Shown one piece after another: positions 1-6,991 of a stretch of 64,000 nt of DNA. The stretch is taken from positions 1 to 64,000 of the forward strand of contig CAUDEY010000004.1 of NCBI GenBank assembly GCA_958448705.1, written 5' to 3'. The translations under genes were made by a program, and so were the position numbers. Within the stretch, counting starts at the first letter, position 1; the number at the start of each line of letters is the position of its first letter. Below the pieces are notes generated by a model. It saw only the letters and a program-made list of their open reading frames with translations, ran no database searches and was not told the origin of the DNA. This DNA is from UMGS1322 sp900550765. Lineage in GTDB: Bacteria; Bacillota; Clostridia; Christensenellales; QALW01.

Positions 1-52
1 CTATAGGAATTACAATTATAGCTATTAAATTTAAAATGTCTTTACACTCCAT
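1..52 (-). CDS. Start of an unidentified gene, cut by the window edge
   Basis: Only the first 17 codons lie in the window. An ATG at 52-50 is preceded by a strong AGGAGGA ribosome binding site at 61-67, and the reading frame stays open to base 1. The visible peptide starts MECKDILNLIAIIVIPI, so residues 6 onward are strongly hydrophobic and could begin a membrane segment. It begins 17 bases after the AbiEii stop codon and so may be a third gene of that transcription unit. No function can be assigned from so short a piece. Confidence 0.5.
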   Translation of the reverse strand, partial: MECKDILNLIAIIVIPI

Positions 53-68
53 TTTCTCGTCCTCCTAA

Positions 69-965
69 TTACATCCATTCGCCATTAGCGGCAGACCATT
101 TTTCAGTAAATTTTTCACCTTTGACCGCCACTGTAAACGGTTTTGTCAAAAACGCCTCAATTATTTTTAACACCGTATTGAAATCATCAGTTTGAGTATC
201 AATCTTCCGACAGAATGCTTTCCACTTTTTCTGCATAGCAGAATCGTCTGAAAAGCTCATAACCTGTTCAAACTGTTCAATCGTAAAGATATGTCCACGA
301 TTTTCAAAAGTTTTCTTCAGTGCTTCGGTGAGCACCTTGCCGTCAAAATCAAATTTATTGGCAAGATAGTAGATATCGTAGTAATCCTTCATTCGGCTGG
401 AAAATTCCATCAGACTGAGGATTGCGTCTATTTTCTCAGCAATCGTCGTTTCAAGAGAATATGTATTTACTACCGGCGCAGTGAAATCGTCAAGCTGTGT
501 CGGGATTTTTCGCTTTTCCTGTTTTGGCACGATAACATCGCCCACACCGAAATCTATACTAAACGGCGTTCGTGTGTTTTTAATACGAGCCACAATAGAA
601 GCTCCGATACCGGCGTATTTCTTTGCAACTGTAATGGGTGCAATATCTTTAATTTCAAAGGTAATAAAATCATTGCCGGTGGGCGTGGATATGATTTCTT
701 CCAGTACAGGTTTTAGCTGTTCTGGAGTGTTTGGTACTCTCCGAAGAAGAAAATCAACATCTACCGTTACTCTGCTGTCAAAATCGGTAACAGAGTAAAT
801 AAACAAACCACCTTTAAGAACAAGATTTTCCGCATATTTAGATTTTTCCAAACGGCGCAAAAATTCTTCCTGACAAAAGAGCTGCAAACAAAGCTGATAG
901 CTTCTTCCGCTTTCGGCAGCCTTATTTTTCAGTCGTGCAAGCACGGATGCGGCAATATCAGCCAT
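69..965 (-). CDS. abiEii: AbiEii-family nucleotidyltransferase toxin
   Basis: This 298-residue protein looks like the toxin of an AbiE type IV toxin-antitoxin pair. It belongs to the DNA polymerase beta-like nucleotidyltransferase fold. Visible motifs are LKGG at residues 50-53 and TVDVDF with acidic residues D69 and D71 at 67-72, then an AEKIDAIL helix and SRMKDYYDIYYL around residues 176-200, all typical of AbiEii. In studied members the toxin transfers nucleotides to tRNA 3' ends and stops growth, which aborts phage infection. The start has GGAGGT just upstream and overlaps the antitoxin gene by 8 bases, which indicates translational coupling. Family assignment is firm; phage defence here is inferred. 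Confidence 0.9.
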   Translation of the reverse strand: MADIAASVLARLKNKAAESGRSYQLCLQLFCQEEFLRRLEKSKYAENLVLKGGLFIYSVTDFDSRVTVDVDFLLRRVPNTPEQLKPVLEEIISTPTGNDFITFEIKDIAPITVAKKYAGIGASIVARIKNTRTPFSIDFGVGDVIVPKQEKRKIPTQLDDFTAPVVNTYSLETTIAEKIDAILSLMEFSSRMKDYYDIYYLANKFDFDGKVLTEALKKTFENRGHIFTIEQFEQVMSFSDDSAMQKKWKAFCRKIDTQTDDFNTVLKIIEAFLTKPFTVAVKGEKFTEKWSAANGEWM

Positions 966-1563
966 TGAGCAGCACCTCCATTACATTCATAAGTTTTGTA
1001 TAAACGCCCATATCCTTTGCGTATTTAGAAAGATTTGCGAGATTCTTTTTCGGATCTGCTACATAAGCGTTGATTGCTTTGTTGAATATTTCACTATCAA
1101 GCTTTGAACGATACTTAAAGCAATCACAGATTGTTCGCTCTCGGTCATAAACTTTTAATTCAACACCATTAAAGTCACCTACAGTAGCACCGTAATGGTA
1201 AAACTCGTTCTGAACATAATAAGCTTTGATAGGGACTTCCTGCATTGCTTTGATTGCTCTTGAAAAGGAACGGGGGACAGCAACTGTCCATTCACGAGGA
1301 GCAAAGTCAGTGTACCCATAATAAAATAGAGCAGACTCTACACAAACAATCCCTTGCGGCAGGAGTTTAGAAATTAGAGCTTCTTCTTTTGGCTCTTCAG
1401 CGTTAGGCAGTTTGTAAAAGCCATTGCGAATACGCTCTATATAACCTTGATTGCAAAGGGAAACGACATCATAGTTTTTTAGCCCGACGGCAACAAAGTC
1501 TGCTGTCTTCGCAATGCTTCCGACTTTATTAAAAACATCAATTGCTATTTCGTGTTTATTCAA
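958..1563 (-). CDS. abiEi: AbiEi-family antitoxin / autorepressor
   Basis: This is the antitoxin partner of the downstream AbiEii gene. The N-terminal part resembles a winged helix (a run like GYIERIRNGFYKL, typical of AbiEi), followed by a C-terminal domain with CVESALFYYGYTD and a DRERTICDC motif. AbiEi proteins neutralise the toxin without binding it stably and repress their own promoter. The longest open frame begins at 1620, but that ATG lies inside the predicted -10 box (1611-1616), so translation must start further in. TTG at 1563, with GGTGA 5 bases before it, or GTG at 1584 are the realistic starts. TTG is used here; the start is uncertain, the family is not. Confidence 0.85.
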   Translation of the reverse strand: MNKHEIAIDVFNKVGSIAKTADFVAVGLKNYDVVSLCNQGYIERIRNGFYKLPNAEEPKEEALISKLLPQGIVCVESALFYYGYTDFAPREWTVAVPRSFSRAIKAMQEVPIKAYYVQNEFYHYGATVGDFNGVELKVYDRERTICDCFKYRSKLDSEIFNKAINAYVADPKKNLANLSKYAKDMGVYTKLMNVMEVLLNG

Positions 1564-1610
1564 TAGTTCACCGACTTTCTGCACGCATTTTTTATTATTT
1601 GCGTGATTAT

Positions 1611-1639
1611 AGTATAGCATTAATCGATAAAATTTACAA
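1611..1639 (-). promoter_or_regulatory. Promoter of the abiE operon
   Basis: On the minus strand TTGTAA (1639-1634) is separated by exactly 17 bases from TATACT (1616-1611), with a TGC extended -10. Transcription would begin near 1604, so the ATG at 1620 cannot be the start of AbiEi. Confidence 0.7.
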
Positions 1640-1642
1640 CTA

Positions 1643-1678
1643 TTTTTACACGATTAACAAAAAATATGCGTGTAAAAA
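1643..1678. promoter_or_regulatory. Perfect 10-bp inverted repeat upstream of abiE, candidate AbiEi operator
   Basis: TTTTTACACG at 1643-1652 and CGTGTAAAAA at 1669-1678 are exact inverted copies separated by 16 bases. The repeat sits 4 bases upstream of the abiE -35 box and between that promoter and a plus-strand promoter at 1692. AbiEi antitoxins are known to bind inverted repeats at their own promoter, so this is the natural operator. Binding itself is inferred. Confidence 0.6.
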
Positions 1679-1691
1679 ATTAAAAAAGTTA

Positions 1692-1720
1692 TTGCAAGGT
1701 ATATCGCTTTGTGCTATAAT
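1692..1720 (+). promoter_or_regulatory. Strong plus-strand promoter without an obvious nearby gene
   Basis: TTGCAA (1692-1697), a 17-base spacer and TATAAT (1715-1720) with an extended TGC. Between here and the gene at 2150 no convincing coding frame is seen, so the transcript has a long leader of about 420 bases or makes a short RNA ending at the 2023-2062 terminator. Confidence 0.55.
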
Positions 1721-1963
1721 ACATTTGGCAAAACCAATCCGGTTGCACTTATTCTTTTATCGCAACCATCGGTTTTATCGCACCTGATAAGATATTGATA
1801 AATTCTCGTCGTACAGGCAGTATAATATGGATTATCAGAATAATACGAAAACTACATCACACGGTTTATAAACAAAAAGCGTTAAGTTGTAGTTCTCGGC
1901 AACGAGTGGGAGTAATGGAATTTGTGCAGGCAAAATTCAACTGTCCCTTTTAAAAGAATAAAT

Positions 1964-1992
1964 TTGACTTTTATGCTTCTGAATGCTATATT
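1964..1992 (+). promoter_or_regulatory. Promoter for the hydrolase-kinase fusion gene
   Basis: TTGACT (1964-1969), a 17-base spacer and TATATT (1987-1992) preceded by TGC. The predicted start point near 1999 lies only about 25 bases ahead of a terminator-like hairpin, which suggests attenuation. Confidence 0.7.
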
Positions 1993-2022
1993 ATATAAGT
2001 TTTGTAATCAAAAAGCCAGCCG

Positions 2023-2062
2023 AAGTGGAATAAGGCCTTTGGGGGTTCATTCCGCTTTTTTT
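2023..2062 (+). terminator. Intrinsic terminator or attenuator in the leader of the fusion gene
   Basis: AAGTGGAAT (2023-2031) pairs over nine positions, one of them G-U, with ATTCCGCTT (2049-2057), and T residues run from 2056 to 2062. It lies between a strong promoter and the gene at 2150, with no gene in between, so it most likely works as a conditional terminator of that gene. Confidence 0.6.
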
Positions 2063-2093
2063 CGTATGAAAACCTAAATTGAAGGAGGATTGT

Positions 2094-2126
2094 ATGGGAA
2101 TTTGCAGTAAACTCTTGTATCAATAA
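2094..2126 (+). CDS. Possible 10-codon leader peptide
   Basis: An ATG at 2094 follows AAGGAGGA (about 2081-2088) at good distance and opens a frame coding MGICSKLLYQ before TAA at 2124. It ends 23 bases ahead of the next start, which has its own ribosome binding site (CAGGAGG). Short, well-initiated ORFs between an attenuator and a resistance-like gene often sense ribosome stalling, but whether this one is translated or regulatory is unknown. Confidence 0.35.
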   Translation: MGICSKLLYQ

Positions 2127-2149
2127 TAAAATACAGGAGGATTTTATCC

Positions 2150-3985
2150 ATGGAGAAAATTTTACTTGATACCGATATCGGCGGGGACATTGACGATGCG
2201 ATCTGCCTTGCCTATTTGTTAAGAGAACCGCGGTGTGAACTGCTGGGCATTACTACTGTTTGCGGAGAATCTGAAAAACGTGCGGCAGTTGCAGACGCTA
2301 TTTGCAAAGCCGCAGGCGTAAATATTCCAATTGCAGCAGGAACAGACAGCACCTTGCAGCCTATTCCGCTGTACCCAACACCCGACGGTGCTCGTGCATT
2401 AGATAATTGGCGGCACGATACCTTTGAGAAAGCAGATGCCCCAGAGTTTTTGTATAATAAAATCAAAGAAAATCCGCACGAGATTGTGCTGATCGGTATT
2501 GGGAATATGACTAATATTGCAACGCTGTTTTGCACACATCCCGACACGCCTGATTTACTAAAGGGGCTTTATGTAATGAACGGTTATTTTGGTTCAGAAC
2601 AACTACCTGCCCCCTATTATAATTGGAACTCTTGGGCGGACCCATTGGCTTCTAAAATTGTATTTTCTTCTCGCATTAATACACATAGAGTTATTCCGCT
2701 GGAAGTAACTGATATGCTTACGATTGAATCAGAACAAGCAAGTACACTTTTACGAGCAGACAGTGATTTGATGAAAGCTGTATTCGATTTCGGAAATGCA
2801 TGGCTGCAAAGCACAGGGAAATTGACTTTACACGATCCGCTGGCTGCAGTAAGTATTTTTTACCCGGATATTTGCAAGTATGAAAAAGGTTTGGTGCAAG
2901 TAGAAACCGTGCAAAAAAGCAATATGGGTTCTACTTCCTTTACCCCCTTTGCAAATGGAAATGTAGAAATTGCAAGAACTGTAGACAGAGAACGTTTTTA
3001 CCATATCCTGAGTACCACCTTAAATGCAGGGATTTTTACTTCAAACCGACACTATATACCGCCGTTGGTGGTTAGTCGCGCAAAATCAGCTGGCAGTATC
3101 GGCGAAGTGTGGCTTAATACTCTTGATACGATAATTGCCGATTTAGAAAAACAGTGGGAAATCTCTGTCGGCAATTCATTAACAGGAGGAACACACGCTT
3201 TTGTAGCGTATGCAGACGGCAAAAATGGTGAACGCTATGTTCTCAAAATAGATATGCCTGAAAATCTTGGCGGTGAATTTTCCAATAGTATAACCGCTTT
3301 AAACACAGTAAATGGAAAAGGATACGTAAAGCTAATTGCTTATGATATTGCGAAAAAAGCCTGTTTATTGGAACGCCTGGGTAACCCCATTTGCACACTT
3401 TCCTATTCCATTAAGGATCAGCTCCGCCTGATCTGTTCGGTACTACAAAAAACGTGGGAAGTTCCTGTGAAAAACGCAGCGCTGCCTACTGGTGCTGATA
3501 GTATTGCTTGGTTTCGGGAATTTATAGGAGAAACTTGGAAAAAGCTAAACCAGCCTTGCTCGCAGCAGGTGATTTCTCAAGCATTTTCTTATTTAGAATC
3601 AAGAGAAAAAGCTATGAATCCGTCAGAGTTTGTTATGGTTCACGGTGATGCTCACGGAAATAATACACTGCAAGATCTATCCAAAGAAAATGCATTTAAA
3701 TTTATCGATCCTGACGGTATTTTTTATGAAAAAGCCTATGATTTAGGCGTTCTTATGCGGGAATGGCCAGAAGAATATACCCAAGCCCCATTTCCTAAAG
3801 GCTTGGAACGCTGTGAATATTTGCATGCATTAACCGGTGTTCCGACACAGGCTATTTGGGAATGGGGCTTTTTACAAACGGTTTCCACTGCTTTGGTATT
3901 GCTGCAAATCGGTCAGGAAGAACAAGGCCGTGCTATGCTGAATGTAGCAGAAAAGTGGAGCATCGGCTTGATTTCAAAGGTATGA
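2150..3985 (+). CDS. Nucleoside hydrolase fused to an APH(6)-like small-molecule kinase
   Basis: This 611-residue protein joins two enzymes. Residues 1 to about 300 are an inosine-uridine-type nucleoside hydrolase: DTDIGGDIDDA at 7-17 is the calcium and ribose site, and the IGIGNMTNIAT stretch fits the family. Residues about 310-611 are kinase-like, of the streptomycin/hydroxyurea phosphotransferase type: an ATP-contacting lysine in YVLKID (K366), catalytic loop HGDAHGNN at 498-505 with D500, and a metal-binding DPD at 520-522. The frame is continuous with no internal stop or ribosome binding site. The arrangement predicts cleavage of a nucleoside or nucleoside-like compound and phosphorylation of a substrate or product. 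Drug resistance and nucleoside salvage are both possible. The MATE exporter gene follows on the same strand. Confidence 0.85.
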   Translation: MEKILLDTDIGGDIDDAICLAYLLREPRCELLGITTVCGESEKRAAVADAICKAAGVNIPIAAGTDSTLQPIPLYPTPDGARALDNWRHDTFEKADAPEFLYNKIKENPHEIVLIGIGNMTNIATLFCTHPDTPDLLKGLYVMNGYFGSEQLPAPYYNWNSWADPLASKIVFSSRINTHRVIPLEVTDMLTIESEQASTLLRADSDLMKAVFDFGNAWLQSTGKLTLHDPLAAVSIFYPDICKYEKGLVQVETVQKSNMGSTSFTPFANGNVEIARTVDRERFYHILSTTLNAGIFTSNRHYIPPLVVSRAKSAGSIGEVWLNTLDTIIADLEKQWEISVGNSLTGGTHAFVAYADGKNGERYVLKIDMPENLGGEFSNSITALNTVNGKGYVKLIAYDIAKKACLLERLGNPICTLSYSIKDQLRLICSVLQKTWEVPVKNAALPTGADSIAWFREFIGETWKKLNQPCSQQVISQAFSYLESREKAMNPSEFVMVHGDAHGNNTLQDLSKENAFKFIDPDGIFYEKAYDLGVLMREWPEEYTQAPFPKGLERCEYLHALTGVPTQAIWEWGFLQTVSTALVLLQIGQEEQGRAMLNVAEKWSIGLISKV

Positions 3986-4300
3986 TGATTGGCGCTGGTT
4001 TCGGCATCTCGGTCTTCATTCCACTATCACTTATAATAAAGCGTTCACCGTGACAACAGAAAATAATCCATAGTTTCTGGATACTCTAAAGAAGCGCAAT
4101 ACCTGACGCTAAACCACATATGCAGAATTATTGAAGTTTAGGGTACGAAAACTTCCGATACTTTTTAAGATGACTGCCATAAACAATTGGAAATAGACAT
4201 CAACTATAAAAGAGAGAGGCGTTCATAAGTTACCCCTATGGTACAGTTTTAGGCTGTATGGTAGCTTTTTGCATGCTTTTCTTTTTATTGTGAGGGAAAA
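3986..4300 (+). promoter_or_regulatory. 315-base gap before the MATE gene, with an imperfect inverted repeat
   Basis: No convincing gene is present. CTATGGTACAG (4236-4246) and CTGTATGGTAG (4254-4264) form inverted half-sites matching at 8 of 11 positions around a 7-base centre, 37 bases before the MATE start. A regulator of the exporter could bind here. No clean -35/-10 pair was found. Confidence 0.3.
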
Positions 4301-5644
4301 ATGGAAAGCAAATTAACACGAGGGAATATTGTAAAATCATTACTTGTTTTTACAACTCCGCTGATTTTAAGCGGTATGTTCCAACAAATATTTAACTGGG
4401 TAGATGCGTTCATTGTCGGTAATACAGAAGGTGAACTTGCTCTTGCGGGAATTGGCGCAACGACCTCCCTTTATAATTTCTTTGTAACAATTATTATTGG
4501 ATTCACCTCAGGACTCTCCGTACTTGCAGCACAATTATTCGGAAAGGGAGAAGGAGAAAAGCTCAAAAGCATTTTATCCTCCTTTTCCGGCGTTCTTGGA
4601 GGAATTTTCTTAACAGCCGCTGTATTGGCGAGCTTGTTCACAAACGAGATTTTGGTTCTCTTAGATACCCCTGCCAATATTTTCGACGCTGCAAAACAAT
4701 ACATGCAATTGCTGCTGATCGGTATCCCTTTTTTAGCGATATACAATCTTTATTCCGCCGTACTGAGAGGTTTAGGAAACAGCCGGGCGCCGTTTTTATC
4801 TGTTCTTATTTGTTCGGGTATCAATGTGTTTTTAGATATCCTCTTCGTCATGGTTTTTCGTTTCGGTACAGCAGGCGCCGCAGCAGCAACTGCCATTTCA
4901 CAAGCAGCAATGGCAATATTTATTGTCCTATACGCTGTCCGAAAATATCCTGTGCTTCGCTTTGGATTAAAACAGCAGCTTTGTGACAAAGCGTTCCTTC
5001 TGCAAGGAATAAAATTCGGATTTCCGCCCGCCATCCAGGCAGGAATGACCTCCGTGGGCAATATCGTCCTGCAACGGTTCATGAACGGATTCGGCGAACA
5101 GACTGTAGCTGCAATTACGACCTCTTATCGTGTGGATTCGGTTATTCTTCTTCCGATTGTAAATTTCGGCTCTGGAATTGCGACCATTGTGGCGCAGAAT
5201 ATCGGCGCTGAAAATAAAGACAGAGCACAAAAAGTATTAAAAACAGGAATAATTATGATGGCAGTCATTTCTATTTGTCTTACTTTCCTCATTCTCCTGA
5301 CAGGCAAAAATCTCATTGAAATGTTCGGCTTAACGCAGGAATCAGTGCAAATCGGAAAATCTTTTTTTAACGCGATCGCAAGCTGTTATATCATTTACGG
5401 CTTGGCAATGGCTGTACGCGGCTATCTTGAAGGAACCGGCGATATGTTGTTTTCAGGAGTTGTCGGTATCATCGGACTAATGATCAGAATTATAGCATCC
5501 TATACATTTGCTTTCCGCTTTGGAAATATGGTAATCGCTTATGCAGAAATGCTCTCCTGGATTGCACTGCTGTTTCTTTATTGTGTCCGTTTTTTAACAA
5601 AAAAGAACAGCAGGAAAAAGAAACCGTCTGTTGTATCTCATTGA
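4301..5644 (+). CDS. MATE-family multidrug/sodium antiporter
   Basis: A 447-residue membrane protein with about twelve hydrophobic segments in the two-bundle pattern of MATE exporters. The N terminus (LTRGNIVKSLLVFTTPLILS, then a segment with VDAFIVGN) is typical of the family, as are the second-half repeats with PPAIQAGMTSVGN and VAQNIGAENKDRA. Such proteins expel cationic drugs and metabolites in exchange for sodium or protons. The start has GAGGGAAAA just upstream. It follows the hydrolase-kinase fusion on the same strand after a 315-base gap. Substrate is unknown. Confidence 0.92.
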   Translation: MESKLTRGNIVKSLLVFTTPLILSGMFQQIFNWVDAFIVGNTEGELALAGIGATTSLYNFFVTIIIGFTSGLSVLAAQLFGKGEGEKLKSILSSFSGVLGGIFLTAAVLASLFTNEILVLLDTPANIFDAAKQYMQLLLIGIPFLAIYNLYSAVLRGLGNSRAPFLSVLICSGINVFLDILFVMVFRFGTAGAAAATAISQAAMAIFIVLYAVRKYPVLRFGLKQQLCDKAFLLQGIKFGFPPAIQAGMTSVGNIVLQRFMNGFGEQTVAAITTSYRVDSVILLPIVNFGSGIATIVAQNIGAENKDRAQKVLKTGIIMMAVISICLTFLILLTGKNLIEMFGLTQESVQIGKSFFNAIASCYIIYGLAMAVRGYLEGTGDMLFSGVVGIIGLMIRIIASYTFAFRFGNMVIAYAEMLSWIALLFLYCVRFLTKKNSRKKKPSVVSH

Positions 5645-5877
5645 AGCTTTTCCCATGAACAGAATAAAATCCCTGTTTTGCAATGAAACCAGCTATCAAA
5701 TGCCTAACGAACAGGTCTCTCGTACGGTGCAAGCTATGCAAAAGATCTATTCGCACTTTCTGCATTTTGCGGCAATTAAAAATCTACGCCGTTTCATTTG
5801 CTTTTTAAACCGTAAGGAAACCATAGATACTATTTAAGCGATTTTTATGCAAGAAAACATTTTTATGCATATGCCGA

Positions 5878-5906
5878 TAGATTTTTTTATCAAAATATGC
5901 TATAAT
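5878..5906 (+). promoter_or_regulatory. Promoter of the ddh-guaA pair, in a 329-base intergenic region
   Basis: TATAAT at 5901-5906 preceded by TGC (extended -10), with a weak TAGATT -35 at 5878-5883 and a 17-base spacer. The rest of 5645-5973 holds only a weak frame (5631-5837) that overlaps the MATE gene and has no ribosome binding site. Confidence 0.6.
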
Positions 5907-5973
5907 GATTGCAGTTGTAATATGTATACGCCATAACAAGCGGTAAAGCCTTATCGTTAAAGGAGGAATTATT

Positions 5974-6960
5974 TTGAGAAAAATACGTATTGGAATTGCA
6001 GGCTACGGCAATCTGGGCCGCGGTGTAGAATGTGCATTACAAAATGCGCCGGACATGGAAGCGGCAGGCGTTTTTACACGCCGTGATCCGTCAGCACTGA
6101 AAACAGAAACCGGTTTGCCGGTATATTCCCTGGCACAGGCAAACAGCATGCAAACGGATATCGACGTAATGATCCTTTGCGGCGGCAGTGCAAAGGATCT
6201 TCCCACGCAAACAGCAGAGCTTGCCCGATATTTTAATGTAGTGGACAGTTTTGATACGCACGCAAAAATTCCCGAGCATTTTGATACTGTAGACCCTATC
6301 AGCCGCGAAAGCAAAAAAATCAGTATTATTTCTGTAGGCTGGGATCCTGGCTTGTTCTCTTTAAACCGCCTGTACGGCCAGGCCGTTTTGCCTAACGGCA
6401 CGGACTATACCTTTTGGGGCAAGGGCGTTAGTCAAGGGCATTCTGATGCCATCCGGCGAATTCCGGGCGTAATAGACGCACGGCAATATACAATTCCTGT
6501 GGAGGAAGCACTGCGCCGAGTACGCAGTGGTGAGCAGCCGCAGCTCTCCACCCGCGAAAAGCATACGCGGGAATGTTTTGTCGTTGCCAAAGAAGGAGCA
6601 GATCTTCCGGCAATTGAACGTGCCATTAAAACCATGCCCAATTATTTTGCCGACTATGATACTACCGTACATTTTATCAGCCAAGAGGAATTAAACAAGC
6701 ATCATTCAGGTATCCCCCACGGCGGCGTTGTCCTTCGTACAGGAACAACAGGAATATCACAAAAGCATAAACACGTCATAGAATACCGCCTGCAGCTGGA
6801 TTCCAATCCTGAATTTACTGCCGGTGTCTTAGTAGCTTATGCCCGTGCGGCTTTTCGTCTGTATAACGAAGGTCAATGCGGATGCAGAACCGTACTGGAT
6901 ATCGCGCCGGCCTATTTGCATACCGAAACTCCGGAAGAGTTAAGAAAAAAACTTCTGTAA
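5974..6960 (+). CDS. ddh: meso-Diaminopimelate D-dehydrogenase
   Basis: A 328-residue NADP-dependent enzyme that makes meso-diaminopimelate from L-tetrahydrodipicolinate and ammonia in one step, feeding lysine and peptidoglycan synthesis. The N-terminal Rossmann motif GYGNLGRGVE (residues 10-19) and later signatures (VDSFDTHAKIPEH, VGWDPGLFSLNR, GKGVSQGHSDA and the final AYLH segment) match the family over full length. The start is TTG at 5974, set by AGGAGG at 5961-5966; no ATG is near. A decarboxylase gene for the product (lysA) lies at 31-32 kb. The GMP-synthase-like gene follows after 31 bases, so the two are probably co-transcribed. Confidence 0.95.
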   Translation: MRKIRIGIAGYGNLGRGVECALQNAPDMEAAGVFTRRDPSALKTETGLPVYSLAQANSMQTDIDVMILCGGSAKDLPTQTAELARYFNVVDSFDTHAKIPEHFDTVDPISRESKKISIISVGWDPGLFSLNRLYGQAVLPNGTDYTFWGKGVSQGHSDAIRRIPGVIDARQYTIPVEEALRRVRSGEQPQLSTREKHTRECFVVAKEGADLPAIERAIKTMPNYFADYDTTVHFISQEELNKHHSGIPHGGVVLRTGTTGISQKHKHVIEYRLQLDSNPEFTAGVLVAYARAAFRLYNEGQCGCRTVLDIAPAYLHTETPEELRKKLL

Positions 6961-6991
6961 TTTACTGTTTCAAAACAAAGGAGTCTCTTTT

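Noticed and set aside
1542..1787. Plus-strand 81-codon ORF
   Set aside because: It runs antisense over the abiE promoter and inverted repeat, has no ribosome binding site and no recognisable family.
5631..5837. 68-codon ORF after the MATE gene
   Set aside because: Overlaps the MATE end in another frame, has no ribosome binding site, and resembles no known protein.
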